Origin: Syntrophaceae bacterium
Lineage (GTDB): Bacteria; Desulfobacterota; Desulfomonilia; Desulfomonilales; Desulfomonilaceae
Reading direction: 5' to 3'
DNA: 8,810 nt
Assembly (NCBI GenBank): GCA_014874425.1
Contig: JACWAG010000318.1
Span: forward strand, 1-8,810
A model generated the notes under the pieces. The model was not told the origin of the DNA. It worked only from the letters and a program-made list of their open reading frames with translations, and ran no database searches. Position numbers and translations under genes: made by a program. Below, piece after piece: positions 7,279 to 8,810 of the stretch (position 1 is its first letter; each line of letters begins with the position of its first letter).

Positions 7279-7327
7279 AATTCACTGTAAAGATCTAACA
7301 AAATCAGAAGCTCTGAGGAGATGTGTC

Positions 7328-7483
7328 ATGGCCGAGGAAAAACAGCAAAAGACCAGACCTGAATCGGAATGCAAGGGGAAATCAGACCCCAAGAAAGACG
7401 AGGATCTGGAAAAATTGACTTCCATTGTACAGATTGACGATAGTGAACTACCGCAGAGTGTTAAAGACAAATTCAAGGATTAG
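7328..7483 (+). CDS. Small charged hypothetical protein, 51 residues
   Basis: The protein is rich in Lys, Glu and Asp, with an N-terminal disordered-looking half (MAEEKQQKTRPES, then KGKSDPKKDEDLEK) and a conserved-looking end (TSIVQIDDSELPQSVKDKF). It has no signal peptide or membrane segment, and I recognise no family. I chose ATG 7328 because GAGGAG lies seven bases upstream. The open frame extends back to 7220, but the extra N-terminus has no ribosome site. The gene is divergent from the SPL-like gene. Its TAG (7481-7483) directly touches the TAA of the convergent ParB-like gene, leaving no room for a terminator. A role with either neighbour is a guess from position only. Confidence 0.65.
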   Translation: MAEEKQQKTRPESECKGKSDPKKDEDLEKLTSIVQIDDSELPQSVKDKFKD

Positions 7484-8446
7484 TTAACCATTTTCATAAT
7501 AATCGTGGGGCTGAAATTCGCAAGTCAGGTTGAGAAAGTCTTTAGCCCTTGAACGTGAATCCAAACGGATTTCAATTGTAACCGACTCATCCTCAAATGA
7601 TTGCCCCGGTCTCAGTGTAACGTTCCTGGGTGGGCGGATATCCTGTACCCACTTTTCAAAAATACGCCGGTTTTCGGTTATATCAGGAAATGCCCATCTC
7701 GTGATGAGGTTTCTGAATTGAGACGCCTTTTCAGTAACTGTAAGATGGTAATCGTTTATTATTTGATCAGCCTCGGGTCTGGCCAGTAAATTTGTTATCG
7801 GTTCACCCAAGTAAATCGACAAATCAAACAGGTGGGAGATAACTTCAAACGCTTTGTTTGCGTTAAAACCTAACTCATCAATTAATTTCATAAGAGAAAT
7901 TCGTTGATCACCAGGAAGCTCCGAAAGTATTCCAGCGCTCTTCTCTTGTAATCTCCCTCTCGACAGGGCCGCAAGCAACGATGTTTCCAGGCCACCTATC
8001 TTCCTAAGCTTTTCCAGCTTAGGCCCCTTGGAAGAAATATCCAGGAATGGAAAGATTGTCTTGGCCAATGTCTCCCGAGGAATGAGTTCCAACAGCCGTT
8101 TGACCACGTATGCCCTCACGGCGGGGTCCCTCTTAATTCTTTCAAGGTTGTCCCAAAAAGCCATAATAAAAGTTTGGTCGTCCGTTTGCATGGGATCGAC
8201 AACGCGAACTTCAAAACTATGCGCCTTTAATACGGAGATGGCTTCGAGTCGCCGTCTGCCCAATACTGGGATGAAACAGTGGTCCGCCGTTTCTTTAACA
8301 ACCGGAGGATGGAGTACACCAATTTGCTGTATGGAGGCTACCAGTGGGTCCAAAGACTCAAATGTTGGAACATGAAAATCCATATTCTCAAGATCCAATT
8401 GAGACTGGCTAACGGTTGTTGTTCCGATATTTATTTGCGAGGTCAT
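7484..8446 (-). CDS. ParB/Srx-domain protein (ParB/RepB/Spo0J-like)
   Basis: The 320-residue protein has a ParB-type N-terminal domain: LVASIQQIGVLHPPVV (35-50), the nucleotide-site box VLGRRRLEAI (61-70, equivalent to the GERRxRA box of CTP-binding ParB) and DNLERIKRDPAVRAY (99-113, equivalent to the EN-x-QR box). A helical middle part (about 145-210: ALSRGRLQEKSAGIL and later) corresponds to the helix-turn-helix region of ParB. The tail (270-310) is strand-rich. No parA lies in the window, so chromosome or plasmid partition is not supported; a DNA-binding switch is more likely. The ATG at 8446 has AGGG five bases upstream and lies inside the glycosyltransferase end (38-base overlap), suggesting translational coupling. 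Confidence 0.8.
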   Translation of the reverse strand: MTSQINIGTTTVSQSQLDLENMDFHVPTFESLDPLVASIQQIGVLHPPVVKETADHCFIPVLGRRRLEAISVLKAHSFEVRVVDPMQTDDQTFIMAFWDNLERIKRDPAVRAYVVKRLLELIPRETLAKTIFPFLDISSKGPKLEKLRKIGGLETSLLAALSRGRLQEKSAGILSELPGDQRISLMKLIDELGFNANKAFEVISHLFDLSIYLGEPITNLLARPEADQIINDYHLTVTEKASQFRNLITRWAFPDITENRRIFEKWVQDIRPPRNVTLRPGQSFEDESVTIEIRLDSRSRAKDFLNLTCEFQPHDYYENG

Positions 8447-8810
8447 AATACCCTATCGCTTCTTCGCCCTTTCCACGTTTCGAAAGTCCTTTAGCCAATA
8501 TCTCACATTTCTTCACCAATTCCCTGATAGCAGCTCTCCGGTAATCGGTTCGCAATTCCGGGTTTTGCAATATGTTCAGAATAGCTCGAATCCTGAACCT
8601 GTCAATCGCAGGAATCGTTTTAGAAAGTTGATCGGTCCTATCTCCGTGTTTTACTACCAATGGTTCACTTACGAATTTTACGGTATAGAAAGCGGTGACG
8701 CGTAACCAGAGGTCATAATCTTCAGCCGCAGGGAGTTCTTCATTAAACAGGCCAATCTTATTGAGCAACAGACGTGAAAGCAACACGGCGGAAGGACTAA
8801 TCAAGCACTG
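8409..8810 (-). CDS. Family 2 glycosyltransferase, C-terminal part (N-terminus off the right edge)
   Basis: The visible 133 residues are the end of a GT-A fold, family 2 glycosyltransferase. The first visible codons (QCLISPSAVLLSR) are open to the window edge. GLFNEELPAAEDYDLWLRV carries the ED pair (visible residues 30-31), which in the family includes the catalytic base, followed by EPLVVKHGD. The remainder is a helical tail (about 70-133) ending in a TPR-like segment, AKGLSKRGKGEEAIGYYDLANKY. It probably transfers sugars to surface polysaccharide, lipopolysaccharide or protein at the cytoplasmic side. Donor and acceptor are unknown. It is the upstream gene of the ParB-like gene, with ends overlapping by 38 bases. 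Confidence 0.88.
   Translation of the reverse strand, partial: QCLISPSAVLLSRLLLNKIGLFNEELPAAEDYDLWLRVTAFYTVKFVSEPLVVKHGDRTDQLSKTIPAIDRFRIRAILNILQNPELRTDYRRAAIRELVKKCEILAKGLSKRGKGEEAIGYYDLANKYRNNNR

Noticed and set aside
7220..7327. Longer N-terminus for the small gene at 7328
   Set aside because: It would cover the promoter-like region, has no ribosome site, and its composition differs from the charged body of the protein.
1..8810. CRISPR array, tRNA or complete insertion sequence
   Set aside because: No regularly spaced direct repeats, no cloverleaf with a conserved T-arm, and no paired terminal inverted repeats with a transposase were seen on either strand.

Overview
The window looks like a chromosomal piece of a free-living anaerobic bacterium, most likely from Desulfobacterota (the former Deltaproteobacteria). 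This placement is inferred from the gene mix: a three-subunit molybdenum hydroxylase, a spore-photoproduct-lyase-like radical SAM protein, a ParB-like protein, a family 2 glycosyltransferase and a broken HEPN/MNT cassette. Base composition looks moderate by eye, and no 16S rRNA or other taxonomic marker is present.

Region 1 (1-3623, all minus strand) is one operon read right to left: a small [2Fe-2S] subunit, an FAD subunit and a large molybdopterin subunit of a xanthine-dehydrogenase-superfamily hydroxylase. The first two overlap by ATGA and the large subunit follows after 22 bases. The large subunit runs off the left edge after 743 visible residues, which still include its catalytic glutamate. 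The substrate cannot be read from the sequence. It is not a CO dehydrogenase, because the AYRCSFR-type loop is absent. It is also not a canonical 4-hydroxybenzoyl-CoA reductase, because the FAD subunit lacks the extra [4Fe-4S] insertion.

Region 2 (3624-5487) is accessory DNA in decay. It holds about 550 bases without an intact gene, a truncated HEPN-domain gene, an MNT nucleotidyltransferase gene split by a one-base deletion, and one intact plus-strand conserved hypothetical gene with a strong, possibly occluded Shine-Dalgarno sequence. Next to it (5415-5985) lies a DUF4338/DruA-like gene split by a one-base insertion. Three reading-frame breaks within about 1.4 kb, against clean genes on both sides, suggest an eroding defence or mobile island, or local sequence errors at G runs.

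Region 3 (6092-8810) has an intact SPL-like radical SAM gene (minus), a 51-residue charged protein gene (plus, divergent from it), a ParB/Srx-type protein gene (minus) whose stop abuts the small gene's stop with no spacer, and the C-terminal part of a family 2 glycosyltransferase (minus) whose end overlaps the ParB-like start by 38 bases. The glycosyltransferase and ParB-like genes probably form one transcript. The radical SAM and 51-residue genes share a divergent promoter region. No tRNA, rRNA, CRISPR array, complete insertion sequence or convincing intrinsic terminator was seen.
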